Below are positions 50,485 through 50,532 of a DNA stretch of 50,532 nt, in pieces. The translations under genes and the position numbers were made by a program. How positions within the stretch are numbered: position 1 is the stretch's first letter; each line of letters starts with the position of its first letter. Source of the stretch: Peptococcaceae bacterium (GTDB lineage: Bacteria > Bacillota > Peptococcia > Peptococcales > Peptococcaceae). The stretch lies in NCBI GenBank assembly GCA_019420345.1, contig JAHZHI010000029.1, positions 1 through 50,532 on the forward strand. The letters run 5' to 3'. Below the pieces are notes generated by a model. The model had not been told where the DNA came from, searched no databases, and saw only the letters and a program-made list of their open reading frames with translations.

Positions 50485-50532
50485 CGGCGAATTGTCAAGT
50501 CAAGTGCAACACCTCAGAATGATACAATTCAA
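50485..50532 (+). mobile_element. Left end of an IS30-like insertion sequence (partial)
   Basis: CGGCGAATT...AAGTGCAAC (50485-50510) is the inverted counterpart of 28-53 at the other window edge. The 22 nt after it are unrelated to the left-edge interior, as expected for the opposite end of one element, and contain TGATACAAT, a possible transposase promoter -10. Confidence 0.5.

Noticed and set aside
1..50532. CRISPR array, tRNA, rRNA or prophage
   Set aside because: No regularly spaced repeats, cloverleaf-like runs, conserved rRNA segments or phage structural genes were found on reading both strands by eye; a covariance-model scan was not possible.

Overview
The window looks like a chromosomal segment of an anaerobic Firmicute, most plausibly of the Negativicutes or a related group. 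The signs are a complete F-type ATP synthase operon next to an 11-gene NuoEFG-less complex I operon, a desulfoferrodoxin-type domain, a FocA/NirC-type channel, and many promoters of the extended -10 type. The taxon is inferred from gene content; no rRNA or tRNA is present to confirm it. The two window edges carry matching imperfect 26-nt inverted repeats (28-53 and 50485-50510; 21 of 26 identical). They resemble the ends of an IS30-like element, so the segment is probably an assembly contig bounded by two copies of one insertion sequence.

Layout. (1) 1-7.9 kb, plus strand and visibly AT-richer than the rest: a DASS/SLC13 anion transporter that lost its N-terminus at the left IS end, a LysR regulator, a large alkaline-phosphatase-superfamily hydrolase, and a compact run of a zinc-ribbon protein, an orphan ABC ATPase, an unknown protein and a short-chain dehydrogenase. 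(2) 8.0-12.7 kb, minus strand: two paralogous polytopic membrane proteins and a UbiA-type decaprenyl-phosphate phosphoribosyltransferase homologue, together a candidate polyprenyl-phospho-pentose glycosylation module. (3) 12.7-17.1 kb, plus: an ArsC/Spx-like protein, an XRE-desulfoferrodoxin fusion, and a paralogous lipoprotein and secreted stalk-domain pair. (4) 17.1-24.9 kb, mixed: patatin phospholipase, a Lys/Asp low-complexity protein with polyphosphate:AMP phosphotransferase, BrnQ, nucleoid-associated protein, XRE membrane regulator, isochorismatase-type hydrolase and nitroreductase. (5) 25.0-27.6 kb, plus: an SPFH / two membrane proteins / ribbon-helix-helix / YbjQ operon behind a strong promoter with a perfect 21-bp palindrome at its start site. 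(6) 27.6-47.5 kb: comEB (minus), wecB, atpZ-I-B-E-E-F-H-A-G-D-C and nuoABCDHIJKLMN, an energy-conservation supercluster. (7) 47.6-50.5 kb: ung, an alpha/beta hydrolase and a formate/nitrite-type channel, ending at the right IS end.

Working together: the Nuo complex (no NADH-binding module, so the electron donor is open) would build an ion gradient that the ATP synthase uses. The c subunit occurs as two tandem genes coding identical proteins, with Gln/Glu/Thr/Tyr in the Na+-ligand register. Several start codons were set from Shine-Dalgarno spacing or promoter position and so differ from the longest open frame. No tRNA, rRNA, CRISPR array or prophage was seen.
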